Source of the DNA: an uncultured Clostridia bacterium
GTDB taxonomy: Bacteria > Bacillota > Clostridia > Christensenellales > Borkfalkiaceae
Reading direction: 5' to 3'
Assembly (NCBI GenBank): GCA_949878885.1
Contig: CATLBN010000013.1
Coordinates: 1 to 50,667, forward strand
Length of the DNA stretch: 50,667 bases
How positions within the stretch are numbered: position 1 is the first letter of the stretch; each line of letters starts with the position of its first letter. Position numbers and translations under genes: made by a program. Below, one piece after another: positions 31,684 to 40,453 of the stretch. The notes under the pieces were generated by a model. That model was given only the letters and a program-made list of their open reading frames with translations, did no database searches and had not been told where the DNA came from.

Positions 31684-32133
31684 ATGTATTTAAATTGTGC
31701 TTTTACCGGTCATAGGTATAATATGTCCGACCTTGATACCGCTCTTTTAGACAGAATTATTTTAAATTTAATGAAGGGCGGAACCAAAAATTTTTATTGC
31801 GGTATGGCAATGGGATTTGATTTAACGGCGGCGCAGATAGTTTTGAAATATAAGCGTTTATACGGCGCAAAACTTATTGCGTGCGTTCCCTGTCCAGAAC
31901 AGGCAGAAAATTATTCGCCTAAAGACAGAGAAATTTATGATAATGCGCTGAATAATTGCGACGTTAAAATAATGCTTGCGCCTTACTATTTTTCTGGGTG
32001 TATGCATAGGCGCGACAGATTTTTAGTTGATAATTGCAATGTTTTAATAAGCTATTTGCGCTCTGAAAGCGGCGGAACTTATTATACAGTGAATTATGCG
32101 CGTAAAGTTAATGCCAATATTATAGAGATATAA
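31684..32133 (+). CDS. DUF1273 / SLOG-fold protein (YpsA-like), 149 aa
   Basis: A Rossmann-like SLOG superfamily protein. The markers are FTGHRYN (~residues 5-11), YCGMAMGFDLTAAQ (~38-51), the nucleotide-binding CVPCPEQAENY region and a Gly-rich SGGTYYTVNYA (~128). SLOG proteins bind nucleotides or nucleotide-derived signals, and YpsA in Bacillus is linked to cell division. The TTG at 31678 overlapping rsmG is possible, but the ATG at 31684 is chosen. Translation may be coupled to rsmG. Confidence 0.85.
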   Translation: MYLNCAFTGHRYNMSDLDTALLDRIILNLMKGGTKNFYCGMAMGFDLTAAQIVLKYKRLYGAKLIACVPCPEQAENYSPKDREIYDNALNNCDVKIMLAPYYFSGCMHRRDRFLVDNCNVLISYLRSESGGTYYTVNYARKVNANIIEI

Positions 32134-32142
32134 ATTAAGTAT

Positions 32143-32177
32143 AAAAAAGCAGCACTTAGCTAAGTGCTGCTTTTTTT
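32143..32177. terminator. bidirectional terminator
   Basis: AAAAAAGCAGCACTTA (32143-32158) pairs perfectly with its complement (32161-32176) around GC, between two convergent genes. Confidence 0.95.
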
Positions 32178-32179
32178 AT

Positions 32180-32767
32180 TTAACCTAATGCCTTATACGA
32201 TGCTTTTTCAAATGAATCTTTCAATGCGTTTGACTGCAGGCTCTCTAAAATATATGAAGATACGCCCTCCGCTACAATTTCCGCCATTTTATAAACTATA
32301 TTTAGTCTTGTTGCGGAAAAAAGCGAATAATTGAAAACCGAACGTTCGGCAACTATTCCCATAATAGAAATGTCGCCCACTTTGGAAAGTTTTTTGTTAG
32401 CGCCGCTTCCCGGCTTAATTCCGCGCTTTGCAAGTTTAATAAGTCCTATATCTCCGGCAATTCCTACTGCGGCGTCGATAGCTATTATAGGGCTTTGCGG
32501 ATGAGTCGCCTGTAAAAATTCGTTCATATATTTAACTTCGTGTGCGGTAATCGGCTTGGAAAGAGAGCCGTAAACGTAACAGTTTAGTCCGGCAAGCTTT
32601 TCTTTTAGTTTTGTTCCCGTTACGGGACCTAAACTGTCGCCTACCGATAAATCGCTGCCGATACACAGTATAACGGGCGTTTCTCCGCCGAACGGCAGTA
32701 ATTTTTTTAAAGATAGGCAAACCCCTCCCGGAGCCATTGCATTGTAAAGATTGAAAGAATAGTCCAT
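32180..32767 (-). CDS. yyaC: sporulation protein YyaC (DUF1256), 195 aa
   Basis: A YyaC-type protein related to the spore germination protease fold. The diagnostic CIGSDLSVGDSLGPVTG is at residues ~36-52, followed by IIAIDAAVG (~94-102) and the KPGSGANKKL loop. In Bacillus yyaC also lies beside parB (spo0J) and is expressed in the forespore. Its exact substrate is unknown. It points leftward from the second origin region. Confidence 0.9.
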   Translation of the reverse strand: MDYSFNLYNAMAPGGVCLSLKKLLPFGGETPVILCIGSDLSVGDSLGPVTGTKLKEKLAGLNCYVYGSLSKPITAHEVKYMNEFLQATHPQSPIIAIDAAVGIAGDIGLIKLAKRGIKPGSGANKKLSKVGDISIMGIVAERSVFNYSLFSATRLNIVYKMAEIVAEGVSSYILESLQSNALKDSFEKASYKALG

Positions 32768-32992
32768 TTAAGCCTCTAACCCATAAAAATATGTTAATTC
32801 AACAGTAGGTTATTTATTGACACGCTTTTTAAATTATAATCTTAAATTTTAAAATTAGTGATTGTTTTAATTTTTTAAATAAAATCGGCGCAAATAAAAA
32901 AGATATACGCAAACGTAATTTGCGCTTTAAAATTGGCTGTATCGCTTTAAAAATATTAGTAATTTAATTAAATTTTACGGTTATAAAAAAAA

Positions 32993-33213
32993 TAATCCAC
33001 AAAACTTCCACAATTCAACAATCAATTAACACATTAAAATACTATATAAATGATTAAAAATCCGCATTTTATCCACAAATTAAGCACAAAATAGATATGT
33101 GAGTAGGTTTTTATAAAAAAAATGAAAAAAACCTTAACCGTTATCCACATTAAAATCGTTATTTTAAACCGAATTATCATAAAAACAGCGTATTTTACTG
33201 TTATTTATCCACA
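32993..33213 (+). other. DnaA-box cluster, second part of oriC
   Basis: Three perfect TTATCCACA boxes in the same direction lie at 33069-33077, 33141-33149 and 33205-33213 (72 and 64 bp apart). One-mismatch TAATCCACA is at 32993-33001, with weaker matches nearby. They sit in a 776-bp AT-rich gene-free stretch (32768-33543), which also holds two parS-like sites and, beyond those, nothing else I recognise before the ftsH ribosome binding site. The module upstream of dnaN lies 2.3 kb away. Confidence 0.8.
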
Positions 33214-33236
33214 ATACCACTTTTAGTCGCGCTTTA

Positions 33237-33252
33237 CGTTCCACGTGAAACA
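33237..33252. other. parS site 1
   Basis: CGTTCCACGTGAAACA matches the ParB consensus TGTTNCACGTGAAACA at 15 of 16 positions. It lies 24 bp after the last DnaA box. Confidence 0.9.
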
Positions 33253-33279
33253 GTGAAATAATAAAAAAATTTGGTAGTA

Positions 33280-33295
33280 AGTTCCACGGGAAACA
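33280..33295. other. parS-like site 2 (variant)
   Basis: AGTTCCACGGGAAACA is identical to parS at 14 of 16 positions. The central T is changed to G, breaking the palindrome. The same variant appears upstream of parA. Confidence 0.7.
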
Positions 33296-33543
33296 TTTTT
33301 TAACAAATTTTATATATGGCGCATAGCAAAAATAATATAAAAACAGCCGAATCCGCATAAAATTTGACATATTTTTAAGCTAAATAAACGGTGTTAAACT
33401 ATATGAAAAAAGTGTAAAATTTAAGTGATAAGTACTCTTTTTTTACTTCAAACGCTTGTAAATAGCGATTGAATATGATAAAATAAATAATGATTTAAAA
33501 AAATTGAATATTTATTCCAAAATATATATTAAGGAGCTGAATT

Positions 33544-35583
33544 TTGAGCAAAAAAGGTAAATTAATAATGTGGCTTATAGTGGGCGCGCTTGTAATTGCT
33601 GTTGCTGCTATTTTAATAACAAGCAGTTTACGCGGCGGCGCAACGGAACTATATGCCAACAAATTCGAAGAATATCTTTCCAACAGCAGGTTCTATGACA
33701 AGGACGGTAAAGCTAAAGATACTTTTATAGATTCCGATGGCAACGAATTTAAGGAAAGTCCCGACGGATACACCATTGTAGACGGACTTTGGAAGGATAA
33801 AGACGGTAAAGAGCTTGTTGTTATATGGCGCTTGGATATAGACGCATACGAATGGACGGGTTATATTAAGGACGCAAAAGGCAATTATAAAAAAGCTTAT
33901 TATTGTATTGACGTAAGTTTGTTTAATGTTGAAGCGCTTGACAGTCCTATGGTTCAATTCTGGAAATCCAACGGCGTTGACGTTAAGTATAACGACCCGA
34001 ATGCGGGCAGCTGGATGTCTACCGTATTTACGGTGCTGTCGCTTGTAGTTGTGTGCGTTGTATTTTTCTTGATAATCCGCTCTACGATGGGCGGCGCGGG
34101 AAAAGCGATGAGCTTTGCCAAAACCAAGGCGAGAGTTTCAACAAACATAAAGGTGCGCTTTACCGACGTTGCCGGCGCAGAGGAAGAAAAAGTAGAACTT
34201 GCAGAAGTTGTAGAGTTTTTGCGCCAGCCTAAAAAATTCTCTGATTTAGGGGCGCGTATTCCTAAGGGCGTACTTTTGGTAGGTCCTCCGGGAACAGGTA
34301 AAACTTTATTTGCAAAAGCCGTTGCAGGCGAAGCCGGCGTTCCGTTCTTTTCGGTTTCCGGTTCGGATTTCGTAGAAATGTACGTGGGCGTAGGCGCCTC
34401 GCGTGTGCGCGACCTATTTGAAATGGCTAAGAAAAATCAGCCCTGCATAATATTTATAGACGAAATAGACGCGGTAGGACGTCATAGAGGAGCAGGTTTA
34501 GGCGGCGGCAACGACGAAAGAGAGCAAACGTTAAATCAGATTCTTGTGCAGATGGACGGCTTTGAATCCAACGAGGGTGTTATAGTTATGGCTGCAACAA
34601 ACCGTGCGGACATTTTAGACCCCGCTTTAATGCGTCCCGGCAGATTTGACAGACAGATTTACGTTAATCTTCCCGACGTTAAGGGCAGAGAGCAGATATT
34701 AAAGGTTCACGCGCGCAACAAGCCGCTTTCTCCCGACGTCAACTTTAAAACCATTGCAAGAATAACCGCAGGTTTTTCCGGTGCCGACCTTGCAAATCTT
34801 TTAAACGAAGCGGCAATTTTGGCAGCCCGTGCCGATAAAAAGTTTATAGGCAACGTGGAACTTTACGAGGGTGTAAACAAAGTGCTTATGGGTCCCCAGA
34901 AAAAGAGCCGCGTTGTAACCGAAAGCGATAAACGTATTACGGCTTATCACGAAGCGGGACACGCGATTGTTGCAAAGCTTTGCCCCGACTGCGACCCCGT
35001 TCAGGAAGTTTCTATTATCCCCCGCGGAAATGCGGCAGGCTATACTATGACGCGTCCCGATAACGACGACGCGCATATGACAAAAAATAAAATAAACGAT
35101 TTTATTTGTATGGCGCTTGGTGGCAGAGTTGCCGAGGAGCTTGTAATTAAAGATATTACCACAGGGGCTTCAAACGATTTGGAACGCGTTACCGAAATGG
35201 CAAAACGTATGGTAACGGAGTGGGGTATGAGCGAAAAATTGGGACTTGTTACCTACGGCAGCAATTCTCAAACGGTTTTCCTTGGTAAAGATATGGAAAC
35301 TCATAACGCATACTCCGACGAAACGGCTAAGGCAATAGACGAGGAAATGCGTAAGATTATAGAAGGCGCGCATTCCCGCGCAACTAAACTTTTAACCGAT
35401 AACAGAAGCGTGCTCGACAATATGGCGAGAATTCTTATTGAACGCGAAACCATATATTCCGACGAGGTAGATATGCTAATGGCAGGAAAATCTCATACGG
35501 AAGTTATGCAGTTTATGGATGAACAAGACCGTTTGCACGGTGAAAACCCGTTTAAAAAGTTTGAAAGCGGAGAGCAGCAATAA
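33544..35583 (+). CDS. ftsH: ATP-dependent zinc metalloprotease FtsH, 679 aa
   Basis: FtsH degrades membrane and short-lived cytosolic proteins. The first transmembrane helix (residues ~8-28) is followed by an unusually charged extracytoplasmic domain (~30-155), a second helix (~160-180), then the AAA domain with Walker A GPPGTGKT (~247) and Walker [10 protein letters not shown] (~302), and the zinc protease motif HEAGH (~468). The start is TTG at 33544, supported by AAGGAG with 7-nt spacing. Its place between the origin and parA is unusual and suggests gene-dosage or timing effects, which is speculative. Confidence 0.95.
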   Translation: MSKKGKLIMWLIVGALVIAVAAILITSSLRGGATELYANKFEEYLSNSRFYDKDGKAKDTFIDSDGNEFKESPDGYTIVDGLWKDKDGKELVVIWRLDIDAYEWTGYIKDAKGNYKKAYYCIDVSLFNVEALDSPMVQFWKSNGVDVKYNDPNAGSWMSTVFTVLSLVVVCVVFFLIIRSTMGGAGKAMSFAKTKARVSTNIKVRFTDVAGAEEEKVELAEVVEFLRQPKKFSDLGARIPKGVLLVGPPGTGKTLFAKAVAGEAGVPFFSVSGSDFVEMYVGVGASRVRDLFEMAKKNQPCIIFIDEIDAVGRHRGAGLGGGNDEREQTLNQILVQMDGFESNEGVIVMAATNRADILDPALMRPGRFDRQIYVNLPDVKGREQILKVHARNKPLSPDVNFKTIARITAGFSGADLANLLNEAAILAARADKKFIGNVELYEGVNKVLMGPQKKSRVVTESDKRITAYHEAGHAIVAKLCPDCDPVQEVSIIPRGNAAGYTMTRPDNDDAHMTKNKINDFICMALGGRVAEELVIKDITTGASNDLERVTEMAKRMVTEWGMSEKLGLVTYGSNSQTVFLGKDMETHNAYSDETAKAIDEEMRKIIEGAHSRATKLLTDNRSVLDNMARILIERETIYSDEVDMLMAGKSHTEVMQFMDEQDRLHGENPFKKFESGEQQ

Positions 35584-35598
35584 GTTCCACGGGAAACA
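35583..35598. other. parS-like site 3 (variant)
   Basis: AGTTCCACGGGAAACA, the same 16-mer as site 2, overlaps the last base of the ftsH stop and lies 20 bp before parA. ParB binding there could also regulate parAB. Confidence 0.7.
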
Positions 35599-35618
35599 TT
35601 GCGTTGTTATAGAGAGCT

Positions 35619-36383
35619 ATGGGAAAAATAATTTCATTTACAAATAAAAAAGGCGGAGTAGGCAAAACAACTACGGCTATTAATATGGCCGCCTACTGCG
35701 CCGAATTCGGCAAGAGGGTGCTGCTTGTAGATATCGACTCGCAGGGCAACGCCACTACGGGCTTGGGATTTTCCAAGAGCGCCCTCAAAAAATCGGTCTA
35801 CAACGTGTTAATCGAGGACGACAGCGTTGTGAACAACGTTTTGCCTACACAGGTTAAACTGTTGGACATTTTACCTGCGAACGTGGATTTAACGGGAGCC
35901 GAAGTAGATTTGGTTTATAAGCGCGGGCGCGAACGTATATTGAAAGAAGCGCTTGAAAAAGTGCGCGATAATTACGATTACATATTTATAGATTGTCCGC
36001 CGTCGCTGGGCTTGCTGACAATAAACGCCTGGGTGGCTTCCGACTCTATAATAATTCCTCTGCAAAGCGAATACTACGCTTTGGAGGGCGTAAGCCAGCT
36101 TATGAATACAATAGCAATGGTAAGGCAGCACCTCAATCCGAATTTACAGATTGAGGGCGTTGTTATAACTATGTACGACGGCAGGGCTCTTATTGCCAAG
36201 CAGATAACGGCCGAAATAAAAAAGTTTTTTAAAAATAAATTATACGAAATTATTATTCCCAGAAACGTAAGGCTTGCCGAAGCCCCCAGCCACGGGCTGC
36301 CGGTAATGCTGCACGACCCCAAATGCGTGGGTGCGCGTGCGTATCGTGCGCTGACGGAAGAATTTTTGTCGCATCAGAATTAA
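35619..36383 (+). CDS. parA: chromosome partitioning ATPase ParA (Soj), 254 aa
   Basis: A Walker-type ATPase with the deviant P-loop KKGGVGKTTTAINMA (~residues 9-23), DIDSQGNATTG (~39-49) and FIDCPPSLG (~117-125). With ParB and parS it segregates newly replicated origins and, as Soj, can regulate DnaA. parB starts 54 nt downstream. Confidence 0.95.
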   Translation: MGKIISFTNKKGGVGKTTTAINMAAYCAEFGKRVLLVDIDSQGNATTGLGFSKSALKKSVYNVLIEDDSVVNNVLPTQVKLLDILPANVDLTGAEVDLVYKRGRERILKEALEKVRDNYDYIFIDCPPSLGLLTINAWVASDSIIIPLQSEYYALEGVSQLMNTIAMVRQHLNPNLQIEGVVITMYDGRALIAKQITAEIKKFFKNKLYEIIIPRNVRLAEAPSHGLPVMLHDPKCVGARAYRALTEEFLSHQN

Positions 36384-36437
36384 AAAAGTTATACGTTGCG
36401 GGATTATCTTGCCCGCTTTAAAATTCAGAGGAGAATT

Positions 36438-37349
36438 ATGGCGAAAGGTTTAGGTAAAGGATTGGACGAGCTGTTCGGCGAAACCGAAGCTGCTTACGAA
36501 CACGTATTCGAACACAGAAAGGCTTTTGAATACACGGAAGAAGAACGGAAAAACGCGGAAGATATGCCGCTTGATAAAATTTATGCAAACCCCAATCAGC
36601 CGCGTAAAAATTTTGACGAACAGGCGTTAAAAGAACTTGCCGACTCTATTACAAAGCACGGGGTTATAATGCCGATTGTCGTAAACGACAATAACGACGG
36701 CACGTATATGATTATTGCGGGCGAAAGACGTTACCGCGCCTGCAAGCTTGCCGGCAGAAATTCGATACCCGTAGTAATAAGAAAGTACTCTGCGCGTGAA
36801 ATTAAAGAAATATCGCTTATAGAAAACTTGCAGAGAGAGGATTTAAATCCTATAGAGGCGGCTACGGCTATGAAGCAGCTTATGATAGAGTATAAGCTTA
36901 CGCAAGACGAGCTTGCCGAAAGAATAGGCAAATCAAGACCCGCGGTTGCAAATACTTTAAGACTTTTGAATTTATGTCCCGAAGTAATGATGATGGTGGC
37001 GGAAGGCAAGCTTTCAGCAGGTCATGCAAGAACGCTTGTGCCGCTGCCCGCAGAAGAACAGCAGAATTTTGCAAACGACACCGTAAGAGGGCAGTATTCG
37101 GTGCGCGAGCTTGAAAAAAAGGTTCGCGCTTACAATATTCCTCCCGAAGTGTTGGAGGAGCGCAAAAAGAAAAAGAGGGCGCTTGCTTCTATAGAGCTTA
37201 AACAGCTTGTAGAAAGAATGCGCTTTACTTTCAGAACAAAAGTCAGCCTTATAGGTACCGATAAAAAGGGGCGCATATACATAGATTATTATTCGCGCGA
37301 CGATTTGGACCGTATTGCGGAAATTTTGGATATTATTGACAAGCAGTAA
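36438..37349 (+). CDS. parB: chromosome partitioning protein ParB (Spo0J), 303 aa
   Basis: The N-terminal CTPase fold has NPNQPRKNFD (~residues 39-48), GERRYRAC (~88-95) and ENLQRED (~124-130). The helix-turn-helix is TQDELAERIGKSRPAVANTL (~154-173), and a C-terminal dimer domain follows. It loads on parS as a CTP-gated clamp. The ATG at 36438 (MAKGLGKGLDELFGE) with GAGGAG is preferred to the longer frame, as ParB proteins begin with this segment, which stimulates ParA. Confidence 0.95.
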   Translation: MAKGLGKGLDELFGETEAAYEHVFEHRKAFEYTEEERKNAEDMPLDKIYANPNQPRKNFDEQALKELADSITKHGVIMPIVVNDNNDGTYMIIAGERRYRACKLAGRNSIPVVIRKYSAREIKEISLIENLQREDLNPIEAATAMKQLMIEYKLTQDELAERIGKSRPAVANTLRLLNLCPEVMMMVAEGKLSAGHARTLVPLPAEEQQNFANDTVRGQYSVRELEKKVRAYNIPPEVLEERKKKKRALASIELKQLVERMRFTFRTKVSLIGTDKKGRIYIDYYSRDDLDRIAEILDIIDKQ

Positions 37350-37370
37350 TTTATTGTAAATTTAAAATTA

Positions 37371-38591
37371 ATGAAAAAGCTTTCTAAAAACGCGAAAAAA
37401 CAACTTATAAATATATTAATTTTATTGGTGCTTATCGGTATTACCCTTACCGTAATTTTAACGTGTAATAAAGAGCTTAATTTTCAAACTATATTAAATT
37501 TTATAAAAAACAGCAACCCGTGGCTTTTGTCAACTTCGGTTTTATGTATGCTGCTCGGAATAATTTTCGAAGCGCTGAGCATTTATCTTATAAGCCGCCA
37601 GCTTGGTCATAAAGGCAGATTGCTGTCTGCAATGGTGTATTCTTCCGCCGATATTTATTATTCGGCAATTACACCGTCCGCTTCAGGCGGACAGCCTGCG
37701 GCGGCGTACTATATGCATAAAGACGGAATGAACGTGGGTACGGCTTCGTTTACACTTGTTTTTAACGTTGTTGCCTATACCGCAGCGTTTTTGGTTCTTG
37801 CCGTAATGGCGTTTTCAATATCTCCGTCAATGTACGGCAGGTTTGATTTTTGGCCTAAATTCTTTATAATTTTGGGCATATTGATACAGTCGCTGTTGCT
37901 TGCTTTTTTAATAGTATGTATGTTCTGCCACAGAATAATTTTAAAAGTGGGTAATTGGTGCATATCGCTGCTCGTTAAAATAAAGCTTGTAAAAAAAGAT
38001 GAAAAGTGGAGAAAAAAGCTTTCGGACGTAGTAGATAGATACCGCAGCTGCACGCACGTTTTCAAAAAGCATAAGCTGCTGTTTTTAAACGCTTTGCTGC
38101 TGAACGTGGGGCAGCGCGTAGCCAGAGTGCTGATTGCGTGCTGCGTTTGTCTTGCCGCCGACCCTTCGTCGTCGTTTACGGAAGTTTTTGCTTTGCAGTC
38201 GTTTTTAATTGTAGGATATACTTCTATACCGCTTCCCGGAGGAACGGGAATATTCGAATATCTCTGCTACCATATGTACGAAGCGGTTTATGCCGATACA
38301 GCGTTTGTATTATCCGCAATGATGGTTATACGTACCGTATCGTTTTATATAAGTTTAATTGTTTGCGGAGCTATAACCTTAGGATATCATTTTTATTTGA
38401 TTCGCCGTAAACCCCGAAATGAGGAAAGCGGAGCAGCCGAGGCTGAGCTGACGGAAGAAGCGGAAACTAACGTTTTGACCGAAAGCGAATATACCGAAAA
38501 GCCGTCGGATACCCAAGGTAAAAGCGACGTAGCCGAGGCTGAAGAACAGGAAGCGCTGCAAGACGACTGCGAAAATCCGGAAAAAATTTAA
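37371..38591 (+). CDS. YbhN/MprF-type (UPF0104) flippase-like membrane protein, 406 aa
   Basis: About eight hydrophobic helices match the lysylphosphatidylglycerol synthase transmembrane region. SAITPSASGGQPAAAYYM (~residues 99-116) and the later PLPGGTGIFEYL (~285-296) are the family signatures. It lacks the catalytic MprF domain, so it is a stand-alone lipid flippase-like protein of unknown substrate. The last ~60 residues form an acidic Glu-rich tail. It follows parB by 21 nt, has no clear ribosome binding site, and probably shares the par transcript. Confidence 0.85.
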   Translation: MKKLSKNAKKQLINILILLVLIGITLTVILTCNKELNFQTILNFIKNSNPWLLSTSVLCMLLGIIFEALSIYLISRQLGHKGRLLSAMVYSSADIYYSAITPSASGGQPAAAYYMHKDGMNVGTASFTLVFNVVAYTAAFLVLAVMAFSISPSMYGRFDFWPKFFIILGILIQSLLLAFLIVCMFCHRIILKVGNWCISLLVKIKLVKKDEKWRKKLSDVVDRYRSCTHVFKKHKLLFLNALLLNVGQRVARVLIACCVCLAADPSSSFTEVFALQSFLIVGYTSIPLPGGTGIFEYLCYHMYEAVYADTAFVLSAMMVIRTVSFYISLIVCGAITLGYHFYLIRRKPRNEESGAAEAELTEEAETNVLTESEYTEKPSDTQGKSDVAEAEEQEALQDDCENPEKI

Positions 38592-38616
38592 AAATATGCG
38601 GAATTGAAAAGATTTA

Positions 38617-38691
38617 ACAAACGGGCGCGCCCGTTTGTGCACAGCTGGCGCTGTGCACGTTTTTAATACAAGCAAATGCGTGTATTAAACG
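38617..38691. other. three consecutive hairpins before pssA
   Basis: Hairpin 1 (38617-38638) is a perfect 22-bp palindrome, ACAAACGGGCG and its complement. Hairpin 2 (38637-38658) is GTGCACAGC/GCTGTGCAC with loop TGGC, followed by GTTTTT, and so looks like a terminator for the par operon. Hairpin 3 (38662-38689) is TTTAATACA/TGTATTAAA. Hairpins 1 and 2 share two bases, so they may compete. Confidence 0.6.
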
Positions 38692-38716
38692 TGATTGCTT
38701 TAATAGAGAGAAAATT

Positions 38717-39409
38717 ATGAAAAATCCGTTTAAAAAATTTGTGGGCTTTTGGCACTACGGCGTTATTCTTACATATATGTCCGTGGCGTCGGCAATAGTA
38801 GGTTGCTGTCTTGCCGTCAGCGGTTATCCGTTTTACGGCGGTGTAATCTGTTTGTGGATTTGCGGAGTTTGCGACGCGTTTGACGGCGCTGTTGCTGGTA
38901 CCAGAAAAAACAGGTCGGAAGAAGATAAACTGTTCGGCGAAAGAATAGACTCTTTAAGCGATTTGGCGGCTTTCGGCGTTCTTCCTGTAATGATAGGTTA
39001 CGGAATGGGTATGCACGAGTGGTATTACGTTGCGGTTTTTTGCCTGTATGTATTGTGTGCGCTTGTAAGACTCGCTTATTACGACGTAACCGAACAAATA
39101 CGTATGCGCGACCCTAATTGCGGCAGGCGCAAATCGTTTGAAGGGCTTCCCGTAACAAACGTTGCCGTTGGGCTTCCCGTATTTTATCTTATTGCAATAA
39201 TGTTCCGCCATTTGCAGGGAATTGCCGGAGAGCTTGCGCCTAAGCTTATAATGCTTGGGTGTTACCTTCTTGTCGCGTTTTTGTTTGTTTTTAAATTTAA
39301 AATGGTAAAACTCGGCGTAAAAGGTTTGTTGGTTGCAATTTTTATAACCGTAGGTATTTGTGTTACGCTGCTGCTAGTAAATATATTCGTTTTCGGCGGT
39401 ATTGCATAA
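38717..39409 (+). CDS. pssA: CDP-diacylglycerol-serine O-phosphatidyltransferase, 230 aa
   Basis: This is a CDP-alcohol phosphatidyltransferase with several transmembrane helices. The catalytic Asp motif appears as CDAFDGAVA (~residues 54-62), then GERIDSLSD (~77-85), giving the spaced aspartates that bind CDP and metal. It makes phosphatidylserine, the precursor of phosphatidylethanolamine. No psd gene is adjacent. The upstream flippase-like gene may be functionally linked through lipids. Confidence 0.85.
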   Translation: MKNPFKKFVGFWHYGVILTYMSVASAIVGCCLAVSGYPFYGGVICLWICGVCDAFDGAVAGTRKNRSEEDKLFGERIDSLSDLAAFGVLPVMIGYGMGMHEWYYVAVFCLYVLCALVRLAYYDVTEQIRMRDPNCGRRKSFEGLPVTNVAVGLPVFYLIAIMFRHLQGIAGELAPKLIMLGCYLLVAFLFVFKFKMVKLGVKGLLVAIFITVGICVTLLLVNIFVFGGIA

Positions 39410-39432
39410 AATTAAATAAATTTACGGTTTTG

Positions 39433-39454
39433 CGCCCGCCGATTTCGGCGGGCG
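39433..39454 (+). terminator. pssA terminator
   Basis: CGCCCGCCGA/TCGGCGGGCG with a TT loop, followed by TTTAATTTT. Confidence 0.85.
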
Positions 39455-39488
39455 TTTAATTTTCCGTTTTACAAATTATTTAAATTGT

Positions 39489-39592
39489 TTGCAATGGGCA
39501 GAAAAAAGCTGTATAATTTTAAACAGTAAAACTGTTCGGCACACGGAGTTGCAGGTAAGCTTCGGCCGTAATCGAACGGCTAAGGAGATACT
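39489..39592 (+). promoter_or_regulatory. promoter and structured leader of the pyridoxal-type kinase gene
   Basis: TTGCAA (39489-39494), a 17-nt spacer and TATAAT (39512-39517) give a start near 39524. The ~69-nt leader contains ACAGT/ACTGT and GCCGT/ACGGC (39565-39580) hairpins, the second just before AAGGAG (39582-39587). Translational control is possible, but I recognise no known riboswitch. Confidence 0.55.
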
Positions 39593-40390
39593 ATGAAAAG
39601 AATTTTAACAATGCAAGACTTATCCTGTGTGGGGCAGTGTTCGCTGACCGTTGCTTTGCCTATACTTTCTGCTTACGGCGTGGAAACGTGCGTTCTGCCT
39701 ACGGCGGTACTTTCCAACCACACTATGTTTAAGGGATGGAGTTATTTAGATTTAACTCCGCAAATTCCGGAAATTTTCGGATATTGGAAGAAAAACGAAT
39801 TTAAATTCGACGCGTTTTTGCTTGGATATCTCGGCAAAGCCGAACTTATGGATTTGGCGGAAGACGCGTTTGACGGTTTTTCGGCAAAAGGTTCCGAAAT
39901 AATAATCGATCCGGTATTCGGCGACAACGGTAAGCTTTACGGCGGATTCGATTTGAATTACGTTGCCGCAATGCGCCGTCTTTTACGCCGCGCCGACTAT
40001 ATTTTGCCCAACGTTACGGAAGCCTGCTTTTTAACGGAAACAAAGTACATAGAGGAATACGACGAAAATTTTGTTAAGGAGCTCGGCAATAAACTCAAAA
40101 AACTGACTCACGGTAAAATAATAATAACGGGAGTGGAGTTCGGCGGAAAAATAGGCGAATATATTGCCGATGAAGAAAAGATACTTTGGCACGAACTTCT
40201 GCCCGTTAAAAAACACGGTACGGGCGATATTTTTGCTTCGGTATTCACTGCAAAACTGCTTGCAAAAGAAAGCGTAACCCAAGCTTGCGAAAGCGCTGCG
40301 GCATTTGTGCGCGAATGTATAAAGAAAACGGACGACAATCATTTTTACGGCGTACAGTTTGAAAAAATATTAAACGGCGCAAATAAATAA
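39593..40390 (+). CDS. pdxK: pyridoxal/pyridoxamine kinase, 265 aa
   Basis: A ribokinase-fold B6-vitamer kinase that makes PLP precursors from pyridoxamine or pyridoxal. The markers are MQDLSCVGQCSL (~residues 7-18), LSNHTMFKGW (~42-51), DPVFGDNG (~105-112), PNVTEA (~139-144) and the catalytic KKHGTGDIFASV (~208-219). It matches the clostridial pyridoxamine kinase form. It is monocistronic, between its own promoter and a strong terminator. Confidence 0.9.
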   Translation: MKRILTMQDLSCVGQCSLTVALPILSAYGVETCVLPTAVLSNHTMFKGWSYLDLTPQIPEIFGYWKKNEFKFDAFLLGYLGKAELMDLAEDAFDGFSAKGSEIIIDPVFGDNGKLYGGFDLNYVAAMRRLLRRADYILPNVTEACFLTETKYIEEYDENFVKELGNKLKKLTHGKIIITGVEFGGKIGEYIADEEKILWHELLPVKKHGTGDIFASVFTAKLLAKESVTQACESAAAFVRECIKKTDDNHFYGVQFEKILNGANK

Positions 40391-40400
40391 CAATTAAATA

Positions 40401-40436
40401 AAAAACACTTTCGGTAATTACCGAAAGTGTTTTTTT
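40401..40436. terminator. bidirectional terminator between the kinase gene and ypeB
   Basis: A palindrome AACACTTTCGGTAA and its complement (40404-40431) is flanked by A and T runs. Confidence 0.95.
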
Positions 40437-40453
40437 ATTTTAAAATTTAACAG

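Noticed and set aside
33164-33370. 68-codon frame inside the second origin region
   Set aside because: It overlaps DnaA boxes and parS sites, has no ribosome binding site and shows no family resemblance.
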